From an uncultured Chryseobacterium sp. (GTDB taxonomy: Bacteria; Bacteroidota; Bacteroidia; Flavobacteriales; Weeksellaceae), in NCBI GenBank assembly GCA_913777465.1, contig CAJYRQ010000095.1, positions 1 to 64,000 of the forward strand: DNA of 64,000 nucleotides, written 5' to 3'. A model generated the notes under the pieces. The model was not told the DNA's origin. It ran no database searches and saw only the letters and a list, made by a program, of their open reading frames with translations. The position numbers and the translations under genes are program-made. Positions 43,132 through 51,145 of the stretch are shown piece by piece; within the stretch, counting starts at the first letter, position 1, and every line of letters begins with the position of its first letter.

Positions 43132-43785
43132 ATGCTGACTAAAGAACAAATTGCACAGAGAATTTCCAGAGAAGTGAAAGACGGATATTATGTAAACCTG
43201 GGTATCGGGATCCCGACATTGGTGGCCAATTATGTGCCGGACAATCTTTCCGTAGAGTTCCAGAGTGAAAACGGGGTATTGGGAATGGGGCCGTTTCCTT
43301 TTGAAGGGGAAGAAGATGCAGACATCATCAATGCCGGAAAACAGACAATTACCATTCTGGACGGCGGATCTTTCTTCGATTCAGCCTTCAGTTTCGGGAT
43401 GATCCGTGCGCAGAAAGTGGATCTGACTATTCTGGGAGCCATGGAAGTCGCCGAAAACGGGGATATCGCCAACTGGAAAATTCCGGGGAAAATGGTAAAA
43501 GGAATGGGCGGTGCGATGGATCTCGTGGCTTCTGCTGAAAATATCATCGTTGCAATGATGCACGTAAACAAAGCGGGAGAAAGCAAAATCCTGAAAAAAT
43601 GTACTCTTCCTTTAACGGGTGTAAACTGTGTAAAAAGAGTCGTTACCGAATTGGCCGTTCTGGATGTTACACCTGCCGGATTCAGGCTTATTGAAAGAGC
43701 TCCGGGCGTTTCCGTAGAACATATCGTAAAATCAACGGAAGCTGAACTGATTATTGACGGTGAAGTTCCTGAGATGCAGTTTTAA
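43132..43785 (+). CDS. 3-oxoacid CoA-transferase subunit B
   Basis: The 217-residue protein is the beta subunit of the SCOT-type enzyme: GYYVNLGIGIPTLVANY, then QSENGVLGMGPFPFEGEEDADIINAGKQ, where the Glu of SENG is the catalytic residue that forms the glutamyl-CoA thioester, and FDSAFSFGMIRAQKVDLTILGAMEV. C-terminal part VTELAVLDVTPAGFRLIERAPGVSVEHI is also typical. It has its own start region and terminator, apart from the A subunit. Confidence 0.93.
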   Translation: MLTKEQIAQRISREVKDGYYVNLGIGIPTLVANYVPDNLSVEFQSENGVLGMGPFPFEGEEDADIINAGKQTITILDGGSFFDSAFSFGMIRAQKVDLTILGAMEVAENGDIANWKIPGKMVKGMGGAMDLVASAENIIVAMMHVNKAGESKILKKCTLPLTGVNCVKRVVTELAVLDVTPAGFRLIERAPGVSVEHIVKSTEAELIIDGEVPEMQF

Positions 43786-43828
43786 AGGCTTTTAGCTTTT
43801 AGCATTATATAATATCAACTTAATATCT

Positions 43829-43858
43829 AAAGGCTGTTTCATAAGAGACAGCCTTTCT
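43829..43858 (+). terminator. Terminator of the CoA-transferase B gene
   Basis: AAAGGCTGT and ACAGCCTTT form a hairpin followed by a CTTTAT T-rich stretch. Confidence 0.75.
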
Positions 43859-44075
43859 TTATACGACCTGCTTTCTGTCTTGATAACGGATTGAGAAAGG
43901 TTACCGGTTTTCATTTTTTTAATTTTTCCCAGTGCTTTACGCTTAGCGATTTATAAAAGAAAATTCCTGAAATATCATAAAAAATGATTGGTCTGAAAAT
44001 TGTGATGTCAGAAAGTATTTAAAAATTAGTGATAGCACCAATTTATAATTTCACACCAAACAAAATAGTAATAGT

Positions 44076-45170
44076 ATGGAAAAAAGTATTGTACAAAACG
44101 ACAATAAATTCAGTGTAAAAGGCTTCGGTGCTTCCGGAAGTCTGATCAATGGCAAATCACTAAAAGAAATGGATATCGTCCGGGACAAACCTAAAGCAGA
44201 TGAGGTACTTATTGAAGTCCTGTATTGCGGGGTCTGCCACAGCGACATCCATCAGGTGAACAACGATTGGAAAAATACGCGGTATCCCTGTGTTCCCGGT
44301 CATGAGGTGATTGGTAAAATTGTAGAAACCGGATCCGGGGTTTCGGAGTTTCAGACAGGCCAGCTGGTAGGAGTAGGCTGTATGATCGACAGCTGCCAGA
44401 CCTGTGAATCATGCAGGAGCGGAGAAGAGCAGTTTTGTCTGGGAGAACATGGTGCTACCATGACTTACAATGGGTATTTCAATGATCCGGAATCCGATTA
44501 CAATACCTTCGGAGGATATTCAAGCCATATTATTGCAAACAAAAATTTCTTACTAACGCTTCCTGAGAAACTGGAAATTTCAAATGCTGCACCGATCCTA
44601 TGCGCAGGTATTACGACTTATAGCCCTCTTAAAAAAGCAGGTATCAAAGAAGGTTCAAAAGTAGCTATTGTTGGGATCGGCGGTCTCGGCCACATGGCCG
44701 TACAGATTGCAAAAGCAATGGGAGCTGCTGTGACAGCTATCACAACAAAGGAAGAAAAACGTGAAGAAGCCTTAAAACTTGGTGCCGATCATGTGATTAT
44801 TTCAGAAAATAAAGAAGAAATGAAGGCCAATGAACTAACTTTTGATTATATTCTGATTACCATTCCCGATGGATTTGATATCAACCTGTATGTGCCGCTT
44901 TTAGGTGTTAAAGGGTCATTGGTTACGGTAGGGCTTCTTGGAAATTATGAAAAGCCTCTTGATAATATGGAAGTGGCAAAGTACGGCCGGTCTGTCGGAG
45001 GATCACTGATCGGAGGTATTCAGGAAACCCAGGAAGTTCTGGATTTCTGTGCGGAACACGGTATTGCGCCGGAAGTAGAATTGATCCAAATTGAAGAGAT
45101 CAATGATGCCTTTGATAAAATAAAAAAAGAAGAAGTACGTTTCCGCTACGTTATTGATATGAATAAATAA
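44076..45170 (+). CDS. Zinc-dependent alcohol/aldehyde dehydrogenase (cinnamyl-type)
   Basis: The 364-residue medium-chain dehydrogenase has the catalytic zinc site CGVCHSDIHQ and GHEVIGKI, the structural zinc loop CQTCESCRSGEEQFC, and the nucleotide-binding GIGGLGHMAVQIAKAMGA with a basic KEEKREEA that suggests NADP(H). Motifs and length are closest to the YahK/cinnamyl-alcohol dehydrogenase group that reduces aldehydes. An HxlR regulator and an NTF2-like gene lie just downstream; a link to carbonyl stress is only a guess. Confidence 0.9.
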   Translation: MEKSIVQNDNKFSVKGFGASGSLINGKSLKEMDIVRDKPKADEVLIEVLYCGVCHSDIHQVNNDWKNTRYPCVPGHEVIGKIVETGSGVSEFQTGQLVGVGCMIDSCQTCESCRSGEEQFCLGEHGATMTYNGYFNDPESDYNTFGGYSSHIIANKNFLLTLPEKLEISNAAPILCAGITTYSPLKKAGIKEGSKVAIVGIGGLGHMAVQIAKAMGAAVTAITTKEEKREEALKLGADHVIISENKEEMKANELTFDYILITIPDGFDINLYVPLLGVKGSLVTVGLLGNYEKPLDNMEVAKYGRSVGGSLIGGIQETQEVLDFCAEHGIAPEVELIQIEEINDAFDKIKKEEVRFRYVIDMNK

Positions 45171-45223
45171 AAATGTTTGGAATGCCGCCGGCCGACAATG
45201 GTAGCGGAAAATCATAAACAAAT

Positions 45224-45253
45224 AAAGGTCCGGAAGTGAATTCCGGACCTTTT
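45224..45253 (+). terminator. Terminator of the alcohol dehydrogenase gene
   Basis: AAAGGTCCGGAA and TTCCGGACCTTT form a 12-bp hairpin followed by a T run. Confidence 0.88.
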
Positions 45254-45380
45254 TTCATTTCATTACCAGTCTTACAATCCGGGAAATCATGCCAGCGAAC
45301 GGTCTGTAAATTCAATTGCTATTGCCTCTTCACATTTTTTCAGGATCACAGGTTTAACTGTTGTAAAAGATAAGTGTTCG

Positions 45381-45728
45381 TTAACTCTTTTTTTCGATAA
45401 CATACGCTTTCAAAGCCGCAATCTTTCCGTTTTCAAACCGCCATACATCACAATACTCATAGTGATGGTCGATTCCATTTTTGTCTTTCAGTGTAATTTC
45501 ACCCGTTACCGCCACAAAGTCGCCGTTTTCAATTGTTGTATCGACACTGAATACCGGTGGTTCCCGGTAAAATTCCTGCATGTATTTCCTTACTTCTTCT
45601 TTGCCGGAAAGGATTCTTTCCCCGATAAAACCCCATTGGGTATCCTCTGTGCAATAGGCTAGGAAATTTTCATAATTTCCTAGCTTTACAAATTCATTGG
45701 CCTCATTCAAAATCGCTGCTTTATTCAT
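45381..45728 (-). CDS. NTF2-like / SnoaL-like protein
   Basis: The 115-residue protein has the cone-shaped NTF2-like pattern: an N-terminal helix, FVKLGNYENFLAYCTEDTQWGFIGERILSGKEEVRKYM, then strands VDTTIENGDFVAVTGEITLKDKNG and YEYCDVWRFENGKIAALKAYVI. Such small proteins may be enzymes or binding proteins and I cannot assign a reaction. It is divergent from the HxlR regulator, which may control it. Confidence 0.78.
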   Translation of the reverse strand: MNKAAILNEANEFVKLGNYENFLAYCTEDTQWGFIGERILSGKEEVRKYMQEFYREPPVFSVDTTIENGDFVAVTGEITLKDKNGIDHHYEYCDVWRFENGKIAALKAYVIEKKS

Positions 45729-45753
45729 TTTTTATCTGATTTTCTTTATTAAT

Positions 45754-45761
45754 CAAAAATA
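45754..45761 (-). promoter_or_regulatory. -7 box for the NTF2-like gene
   Basis: The minus strand reads TATTTTTG, an exact TAnnTTTG match, about 26 nt before the start. No good -33 TTG is placed correctly. Confidence 0.4.
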
Positions 45762-45825
45762 GCATGTTGGGAGCAAATTATGTATATTAGCAGCTTATTG
45801 TAAGGTACTGTAAAAAAGGTAAGTA

Positions 45826-46188
45826 ATGGGAAAAATCAAAGAAACATCAACCAATTTTGAAAATAAAAAAATTCTGGCGGATGAATGTTCAGAGGTGTAC
45901 GCGGCAGGGATTATCGGAGGGCAATGGTCGCTGGTAATCTGCTCATGGTTAACAAACGGTAAAATGCGGTTCGGGGAACTGAAAAAAGCAATCCCGAATA
46001 TTACCGAACGTATGCTGACCTTGCAGCTGCGAAAACTTGAGCAGCACAGGATCCTTACAAGAACGGTGTATGCAGAAGTCCCTCCGAGAGTGGAATATGA
46101 ATTAACCGAAATAGGGTATGAACTCAAACCGATTATCAGGCAGATGGAACAATGGGGAGAACGGCATAAGAAGTTAGAGCAAAAATAG
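45826..46188 (+). CDS. HxlR-family transcriptional regulator
   Basis: The 120-residue protein has the HxlR winged helix: GIIGGQWSLVICSWLTNGKMRFGELKKAIPNITERMLTLQLRKLEQHRILTRTVYAEVPPRVEYELTEIGYEL. A Cys near residue 18 (ADECSEVYAAG) lies where thiol-sensing members have theirs, though this is not proof of redox sensing. HxlR proteins often repress an adjacent oxidoreductase gene; the alcohol dehydrogenase and NTF2-like genes nearby are candidate targets. Confidence 0.9.
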   Translation: MGKIKETSTNFENKKILADECSEVYAAGIIGGQWSLVICSWLTNGKMRFGELKKAIPNITERMLTLQLRKLEQHRILTRTVYAEVPPRVEYELTEIGYELKPIIRQMEQWGERHKKLEQK

Positions 46189-46227
46189 CAAAGGGTCTTG
46201 TATCCGATTATTTTTTAGATTTAAATA

Positions 46228-46284
46228 AAACCGAAAATCCAGCCATACACATCAGCAGAAGCTTCCAACTGTAATTTTCGGTTT
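46228..46284 (+). terminator. Hairpin after the HxlR gene
   Basis: AAACCGAAAAT (46228-46238) pairs perfectly with ATTTTCGGTTT (46274-46284); a CTTTCTCTG pyrimidine tail follows. The 35-nt loop is long for a terminator. Confidence 0.45.
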
Positions 46285-46330
46285 CTTTCTCTGATTTCTG
46301 TGGACTTTGGTTTCACGATAAAAGAATCAT

Positions 46331-46675
46331 TTCAACTAAAGGTTGTGCACTTTAATAGATGGGAAAATCCTTTTTGACTCAGGAAATTGAAGCGTTAAGA
46401 AAATAAAACCTGAATCCGTTAAGAAATTCCCTCTGTCCGAAGCGCGAGATAAAACTTGAAACGGAGAATCAGTGATGAATTCGCGCAAGTTTGGGAATTT
46501 TAGGATTCAGGTTTTATTTTTAGCGGAAAGTTCCGAGTCTTGAATTTTTGTTTCTTTTGTTTCAAGATAAAAGAAATCAACGCCCGTCCTGCGCTTCGAA
46601 GCTCTTCTTTAGAATGCTTATTATCAGTATTAAAAATGTATTCCGTATATCGTTTTTCTAAGGTGAATGTTGGAT
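46331..46675. repeat. 345-bp tandem repeat, copy 1
   Basis: Begins TTCAACTAAAGGTTGTGC and ends before the same words at 46676. Contains a long imperfect inverted repeat (46376-46431 against 46493-46539) and, near its right end, a decayed copy of the DUF4197 gene 3' end (46577-46655). A shorter fragment of the same sequence seems to precede it at 46311-46330. Confidence 0.9.
46577..46655 (-). pseudogene. Decayed echo of the DUF4197 gene 3' end (copy 1)
   Basis: In the minus frame set by the TGA at 46577 the translation is DIRNTFLILIISILKKSF then EAQDGR-stop, against GIRNTPAMRRTSILKKVF then GAQDGR-stop of the live gene. The match ends with an upstream in-frame stop. It is a fragment and not a gene. 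Confidence 0.8.
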
Positions 46676-47019
46676 TTCAACTAAAGGTTGTGCACTTTAA
46701 TAGATGGGAAAATCCTTTTCGACTCAGGAAATTGGAGCGTTAAGAAAATAAACACTGAATCCGTTAAGAAATTCCCTCTGTCCGAAGCGCGAGATAAAAC
46801 TTGAAACGGAGAATCAGTGATGAATTCGCGCAAGTTTGGGAATTTTAGGATTCAGGTTTTATTTTTAGCGGAAATTTCCAAGTCTTGAATTTTTGTTTCT
46901 TTTGGTTCAAGACAAAAGAAATCAACGTCCGTCCTGCGCTTCGAAGCTCTTCTTTAGAGTGCTCATTCTCAGTATTAAAATGTATTCCGTATATCGTTTT
47001 TCTAAGGTGAATGTTGGAT
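46676..47019. repeat. 345-bp tandem repeat, copy 2 (344 bp)
   Basis: Nearly identical to copy 1 but one A shorter within a TAAAAATG run, which shifts the echo reading frame. It includes the same inverted repeat and gene-end echo (46922-46998). Confidence 0.9.
46922..46998 (-). pseudogene. Decayed echo of the DUF4197 gene 3' end (copy 2)
   Basis: From the TGA at 46922 the minus frame reads LILRMSTLKKSFEAQDGR-stop, resembling PAMRRTSILKKVFGAQDGR of the live gene. The single-base loss in the A run breaks the frame farther upstream. Confidence 0.75.
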
Positions 47020-47265
47020 TTCAACTAAAGGTTGTGCACTTTAATGGATGGGAAAATCCTTTTCGACTTAGGAAATTGAAGCGTTAAGAAAATAAAACCT
47101 GAATCCGTTAAGAAATTCCCTCTGTCCGAAGCGCGAGATAAAATTCGAAACGGAGAACCAATAATGAATTCGCGCGAGTTTGGGAATTTTAGGATTCAGG
47201 TTTTATTTTTAGCGGAAAGTTCCGAGTCTTGAATTTTTGTTTCTTTTGTTTCAAGACAAAAGAAA
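47020..47265. repeat. 345-bp tandem repeat, copy 3, running into the live DUF4197 gene
   Basis: The noncoding 245 bp match copies 1 and 2 closely; the part that would hold the gene-end echo is here the real 3' end of the DUF4197 gene, which is more diverged. A perfect 9-bp stem TTTCTTTTG/CAAAAGAAA (47240-47265) sits next to the stop codon. Confidence 0.88.
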
Positions 47266-48069
47266 TCAACGCCCGTCCTGTGCTCCGAAAACCTTCTTCA
47301 GAATGCTGGTCCTTCTCATCGCCGGTGTATTCCGGATACCGCTTTCTTTCTCAGCAACCATCTTGAAAACCCCGTTAATGGTTTCTGTGGTTACATACGC
47401 ATTCAGGTCCGTCGTTACCGATTGCCCGGTCAGCATATTGTATCTTGAAATCAGATTGGTCCACACCTTATCGGCACCTACTTTTCCCAAGGAAGCCTTT
47501 ACTTTTGGCTGAAAAGCAGTGAACAACTGGCTTTGGGTTTTCCCCTGGAGATAAGTAGTGGCTGCGTTATCACTTCCCAGCAGGATATTTTTGGCGTCAT
47601 TAATCGTCATCGAGGTAATGGCACTGGTAAAAATTGGAGCGGCTTCCGTTACGGCATCCTCTGCCGCACGGTTCAGCAGCTTTACGCCCTGATCGGCCAG
47701 ACTTCCCAATCCGACAGAACGCAAAGTAGTGTCGATTCTTCTCAGCTTTTCGGGCATCAGGATTTTTGCAGCCTCATTCTTTAGAAAACCATCGGTTACG
47801 CCCAGCTTCTTTACTCCTTCATTAACGCCCAGGCTTAGGGCTTCCTTCAGTCCTGATGAAATCTGCAGGGAAGTAAGGCTCCCCAGATTTACCGAGGCGT
47901 TGGAAGAACCCGGAGTTGACGGATAAGGAGTGGTGGTAGTGGTTCGGGGCTGGTTCATATCAATACCTGTTCTGTCCTTAACCACTGTTTTAATGGCATC
48001 AAAGATCTGTCCATGTGAAGAGAAGGAGAATAAAAGCCCGCCAATCACTAGAAATGTTTTTCTCATCAT
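47266..48069 (-). CDS. DUF4197 domain protein
   Basis: The 267-residue protein has a signal peptide (MRKTFLVIGGLLFSFSSHGQ), a Thr/Pro-rich linker (about 40-60) and a helical DUF4197 domain (about 65-250): LTSLQISSGLKEALSLGVNEGVKKLGVTDGFLKN, AAKILMPEKLRRIDTTLRSVGLGSLADQGVKLLNRAAEDAVTEAAPIF, NDAKNILLGSDNAATTYLQGKTQSQLF, DLNAYVTTETINGVFKMVAEKE. It is probably periplasmic; function unknown. The start may be the second Met (48066). Its last 25 codons are echoed twice downstream in a tandem repeat. Confidence 0.88.
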   Translation of the reverse strand: MMRKTFLVIGGLLFSFSSHGQIFDAIKTVVKDRTGIDMNQPRTTTTTPYPSTPGSSNASVNLGSLTSLQISSGLKEALSLGVNEGVKKLGVTDGFLKNEAAKILMPEKLRRIDTTLRSVGLGSLADQGVKLLNRAAEDAVTEAAPIFTSAITSMTINDAKNILLGSDNAATTYLQGKTQSQLFTAFQPKVKASLGKVGADKVWTNLISRYNMLTGQSVTTDLNAYVTTETINGVFKMVAEKESGIRNTPAMRRTSILKKVFGAQDGR

Positions 48070-48169
48070 TTATTTTTTACAAAATTAGATCTTTTCTTTT
48101 TTAATAAGTTAAATAACTCTGTAAATTTTCAGAAAATAAGTATATTCGCCTAAATCTTAAACCCATCAG

Positions 48170-50428
48170 ATGCAGCGTTTTTTACTGGTATGTTCGGTAT
48201 TTCTTTCAGGCTTATTCTTTGCCCAGAACAGATTGAATTTAATTCCTTATCCTCAAGATGTGGAATTGTTGAAAGGAGAATTTATTATTCCCAAAAACTT
48301 CAAGCTCGATCAGAATCTTCCTCAGCAGGAAACCGAATATTTCAAAAAACAAACCCGCGATCTGTTGACGTTCGGTATCGGAAAAAAGGAAACGGCGCAT
48401 CTGGTAAACGTATTGTTTCCACTGCAATCCGGAGGAAGACCGCAGGAGAGAGAACAATATGGCATCGAAATTTCTCCGCGGCAGATTATCATCAGCTCCA
48501 ATACGAAACAGGGATATTTTCTGGCCCTTCAGACCTTGATTCAGCTACTGAGACAATATAAAGATTCGGGAAAAATTCCCGCGATGAAGATTGAAGATGA
48601 GCCGAAATTCGCCTGGCGGGGGATGCACCTTGATGTCTGCCGCCATTTTTTCACGGTAGAAGAAGTGAAGCACTACATCGATTATCTGGCCATGTATAAA
48701 CTGAATACCTTCCACTGGCATTTAACCGATGACCAGGGCTGGAGGATCGAAATCAAAAAATATCCTAAACTGACACAGATCGGCTCCAAAAGGAAAGAGT
48801 CCATGATCGGGGCCTATGTTGATAATACCTTCGACGGAAAACCATATGGACCGTATTTCTATACCCAGGATCAGATCCGGGAAGTGGTAAAATATGCAGC
48901 CGAACGCCATATTACCGTAGTTCCGGAAATCGAAATGCCGGGACATGCCTTGGCTGCACTTTCTGCTTATCCCGAACTGGCCTGTACAAAGGGACCTTTC
49001 GAACCGGCTACCAAGTGGGGGGTATTTGATGATGTCTTTTGTCCGAAAGAGGAAACTTTTACATTCTTAGAAAATGTATTAAGTGAGGTCATGCAGCTTT
49101 TTCCTTCGCAGTATATCCACATCGGGGGCGACGAATGCCCGAAAACACGATGGAAGGAATGTGCCCACTGCCAGGAACTGATCAGAAAAAATAACCTGAA
49201 GGACGAATACGGGCTCCAAAGCTACTTCATTCACAGGATTGAAAAATATGTTAATTCAAAGGGCCGTAAAATCATTGGCTGGGACGAAATCCTGGAAGGC
49301 GGACTTGCCCCGAATGCAGCGGTCATGAGCTGGACCGGCATCAAAGGCGGCGTGGAAGCAGCAAAGTCCGGACATTTCGCGGTGATGACCCCGGGAGCCT
49401 ATTGCTATTTCGACCATTACCAGGGTGATCCTGCTACAGAACCTAACGCTTTCGGAGGATTTACCCCTCTGGATAAAGTCTATTCTTATCAGCCGGTTCC
49501 TGAAGAATTAAATGCGGAGCAGGCCAAATACATCTTAGGGGTTCAGGCCAACCTCTGGACCGAATACATCCTGGATTTCAAACAGGTACAATATATGATC
49601 TTCCCTAGATTGCTGGCTCTTTCCGAAGTCGCCTGGGGGACTTCAGAACCGAAAAATTACAAAGAATTTGAAGGCCGCGTGATCAATGAGTTTAAAACCC
49701 TTGATAAAATGGGTGTAAACTATGCAAGAAGCATTTACAATATTAACGGCAAAGTAATAGCTGCCGACAATGGTATAGTTTACGAACTGTCAACGTCGCA
49801 AAGCCCGAGCGGAATCCGGTATACCATTAACGGAACGGATCCTTCAGCAAATTCATCAACTTACACAAATCCGGTTCCGGTTCGGAAATCCATGACCATA
49901 AAATCTGCCTATTTCGAAAACGGACAGCTGAAAAGTGCCATTTCTTCACAGGACTTTACCGTTTCAAGAACAACGGGTAAAAAGATTACCCTGGAACAGC
50001 AACCGAACGAAAACTATTCATTCGGAGGGGCTTTCACTCTGGTCGATGGGATTATCGGAAACCAGAAACAGCTGGGGAAAACCTGGCTGGGCTTTCAGGG
50101 AAAAGATGTGGTGGCTACGATTGATTTCGGAGAGACAACGCCGTTCTCGGAAGTGTATTTCAATACGCTGGATAACAAAGGAAGCTGGATCCATTTTGCC
50201 AAATCCGCCCAGGTTTTTGTCTCAAATAACGGAACCGATTTCAAGATGATCAAAGAAATCGGCAAAGAAGAAATCCTTGCAGCCAAGGGGAAAATCAGGC
50301 TGCAGGTTGGAAATCAGAAAGCGAAATATTTAAAAATTAAAATAGAAAATGCAGGAATTATTCCTGCCGGAAATCCGGGGGCCGATTCCAAAGCCTGGCT
50401 TTTCGTTGATGAAATCGGTGTAAATTAG
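48170..50428 (+). CDS. GH20 beta-N-acetylhexosaminidase
   Basis: The 752-residue secreted enzyme has a signal peptide (cleaved near FFAQ), a GH20 N-terminal domain (to about 140), and the catalytic barrel with MHLDVCRHFFTVEEVKHYIDYLAMYKLNTFHWHLTDDQGWRIEI and HIGGDECPKTRW, whose Asp-Glu pair (about 320-321) is catalytic. Later VMSWTGIKGG and a YTLxNP-like Fn3 or chitobiase-type module lead to a C-terminal F5/8 (CBM32-like) domain (FGETTPFSEVYFNTLDNKGSWIHF). It would release terminal GlcNAc from glycans of host glycoproteins or chitin fragments. Promoter not clear. Confidence 0.93.
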   Translation: MQRFLLVCSVFLSGLFFAQNRLNLIPYPQDVELLKGEFIIPKNFKLDQNLPQQETEYFKKQTRDLLTFGIGKKETAHLVNVLFPLQSGGRPQEREQYGIEISPRQIIISSNTKQGYFLALQTLIQLLRQYKDSGKIPAMKIEDEPKFAWRGMHLDVCRHFFTVEEVKHYIDYLAMYKLNTFHWHLTDDQGWRIEIKKYPKLTQIGSKRKESMIGAYVDNTFDGKPYGPYFYTQDQIREVVKYAAERHITVVPEIEMPGHALAALSAYPELACTKGPFEPATKWGVFDDVFCPKEETFTFLENVLSEVMQLFPSQYIHIGGDECPKTRWKECAHCQELIRKNNLKDEYGLQSYFIHRIEKYVNSKGRKIIGWDEILEGGLAPNAAVMSWTGIKGGVEAAKSGHFAVMTPGAYCYFDHYQGDPATEPNAFGGFTPLDKVYSYQPVPEELNAEQAKYILGVQANLWTEYILDFKQVQYMIFPRLLALSEVAWGTSEPKNYKEFEGRVINEFKTLDKMGVNYARSIYNINGKVIAADNGIVYELSTSQSPSGIRYTINGTDPSANSSTYTNPVPVRKSMTIKSAYFENGQLKSAISSQDFTVSRTTGKKITLEQQPNENYSFGGAFTLVDGIIGNQKQLGKTWLGFQGKDVVATIDFGETTPFSEVYFNTLDNKGSWIHFAKSAQVFVSNNGTDFKMIKEIGKEEILAAKGKIRLQVGNQKAKYLKIKIENAGIIPAGNPGADSKAWLFVDEIGVN

Positions 50429-50443
50429 CTTTTAAAAAATTTT

Positions 50444-51070
50444 GTGATGCAGGATTCAGTGCTTTCTTCAGAATTTACTTCCTCCCCGGAACTCGTCGAA
50501 AAGCTCTACAAAAACGGAGTTAAGAAAATCTACCGGGAAGGCGATATTATTTTAGATGAAAATTCATCCATCCGCTCGATTCCGATTGTGGTGAAGGGAA
50601 TGATGAAGGTTATCCGAACCGAAGAGGACGGCAGGGAAATCCTGTTATACTACATCAGGGCAGGCGAGAGCTGCATTATGTCTTTTCTAGGAGGAATGCA
50701 CAACGAAAAAAGCATTGTAAAAGCCGAGGTGGAAGAAGATACGGAAATCCTTTTCCTTCCGGTTGATAAAGTTTCCTTATTTATTAAAGAATATCCGGAA
50801 TGGCTGGATTACATTTTCAGGCTGTACCACAAACGTTTTGAAGAACTTCTGGACATCGTCAACGCCATTGCTTTCAAAAAAGTGGATGAAAGGCTGCTGA
50901 ATCTTTTAATGAAGAAATCTGAAATCCTGGAGACAAAAATCTTGATCATTACCCATGAGCAGCTGGCCAATGAACTCGGAACCGCCCGTGTTGTCGTATC
51001 CCGTCTCTTAAAACAGCTTGAAGATTCCGGTAAGCTCATGCTGGGACGGAATAAAATCACCATGCTGTAA
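50444..51070 (+). CDS. Crp/Fnr-family transcriptional regulator
   Basis: The 208-residue protein has an N-terminal cyclic-nucleotide-like beta barrel (about 20-125: IYREGDIILDENSSIRSIPIVVKGMMKVIRTEEDGREILLYYIRAGESCIMSFLGG) and a C-terminal Crp-type HTH (about 145-205: VDERLLNLLMKKSE, THEQLANELGTARVVVSRLLKQLEDSGKLMLGR). No Fnr-style cysteine cluster is present; two Cys-containing spots (ESCIMS) could sense thiols. It lies 15 nt after the GH20 stop, but its partner genes are probably the sulfur genes downstream, in front of which two identical 20-nt sites occur. Confidence 0.9.
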   Translation: MMQDSVLSSEFTSSPELVEKLYKNGVKKIYREGDIILDENSSIRSIPIVVKGMMKVIRTEEDGREILLYYIRAGESCIMSFLGGMHNEKSIVKAEVEEDTEILFLPVDKVSLFIKEYPEWLDYIFRLYHKRFEELLDIVNAIAFKKVDERLLNLLMKKSEILETKILIITHEQLANELGTARVVVSRLLKQLEDSGKLMLGRNKITML

Positions 51071-51082
51071 ATTCTCGCGTTA

Positions 51083-51103
51083 TGTAACAAAAGTAGCGGT
51101 ACA
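51083..51103 (+). promoter_or_regulatory. Candidate Crp/Fnr operator in front of tauE/safE
   Basis: GTAACAAAAGTAGCGGTAC (51084-51102) occurs again at 51971-51989. TGTAAC and GGTACA at its ends form an imperfect dyad. Its centre is about 41 nt before the predicted +1, as for class II activator sites. Confidence 0.6.
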
Positions 51104-51119
51104 GCTCGTTCCCTTTCTG

Positions 51120-51127
51120 CAATTTTG
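51120..51127 (+). promoter_or_regulatory. Weak -7 box of the TauE/SafE gene
   Basis: CAATTTTG resembles TAnnTTTG but lacks the leading T. It ends 44 nt after the first base of the operator, exactly as in the MBL/rhodanese promoter. Confidence 0.5.
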
Positions 51128-51145
51128 CATCATAAAATTCAGAAA

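Larger units (their letters stand above)
46189..47265. other. Noncoding gap filled by a 345-bp tandem repeat array
   Basis: After an HxlR-side hairpin (AAACCGAAAAT, 46228-46238, with ATTTTCGGTTT, 46274-46284), the rest of the 1.1 kb is made of repeat copies described separately. The short frames here lack protein-like composition apart from echoes of the DUF4197 C-terminus. Confidence 0.8.

Noticed and set aside
46540-47087. Plus-strand frames of 64-67 codons within the 345-bp repeat
   Set aside because: They appear in register in each copy only because the DNA is repeated; composition is not protein-like and the minus-strand gene-end echo explains the conserved part better.
46331-47265. Could the 345-bp array be a CRISPR array?
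   Set aside because: Units are ten times too long, spacers are absent, copies are nearly identical throughout, and no cas gene is near.
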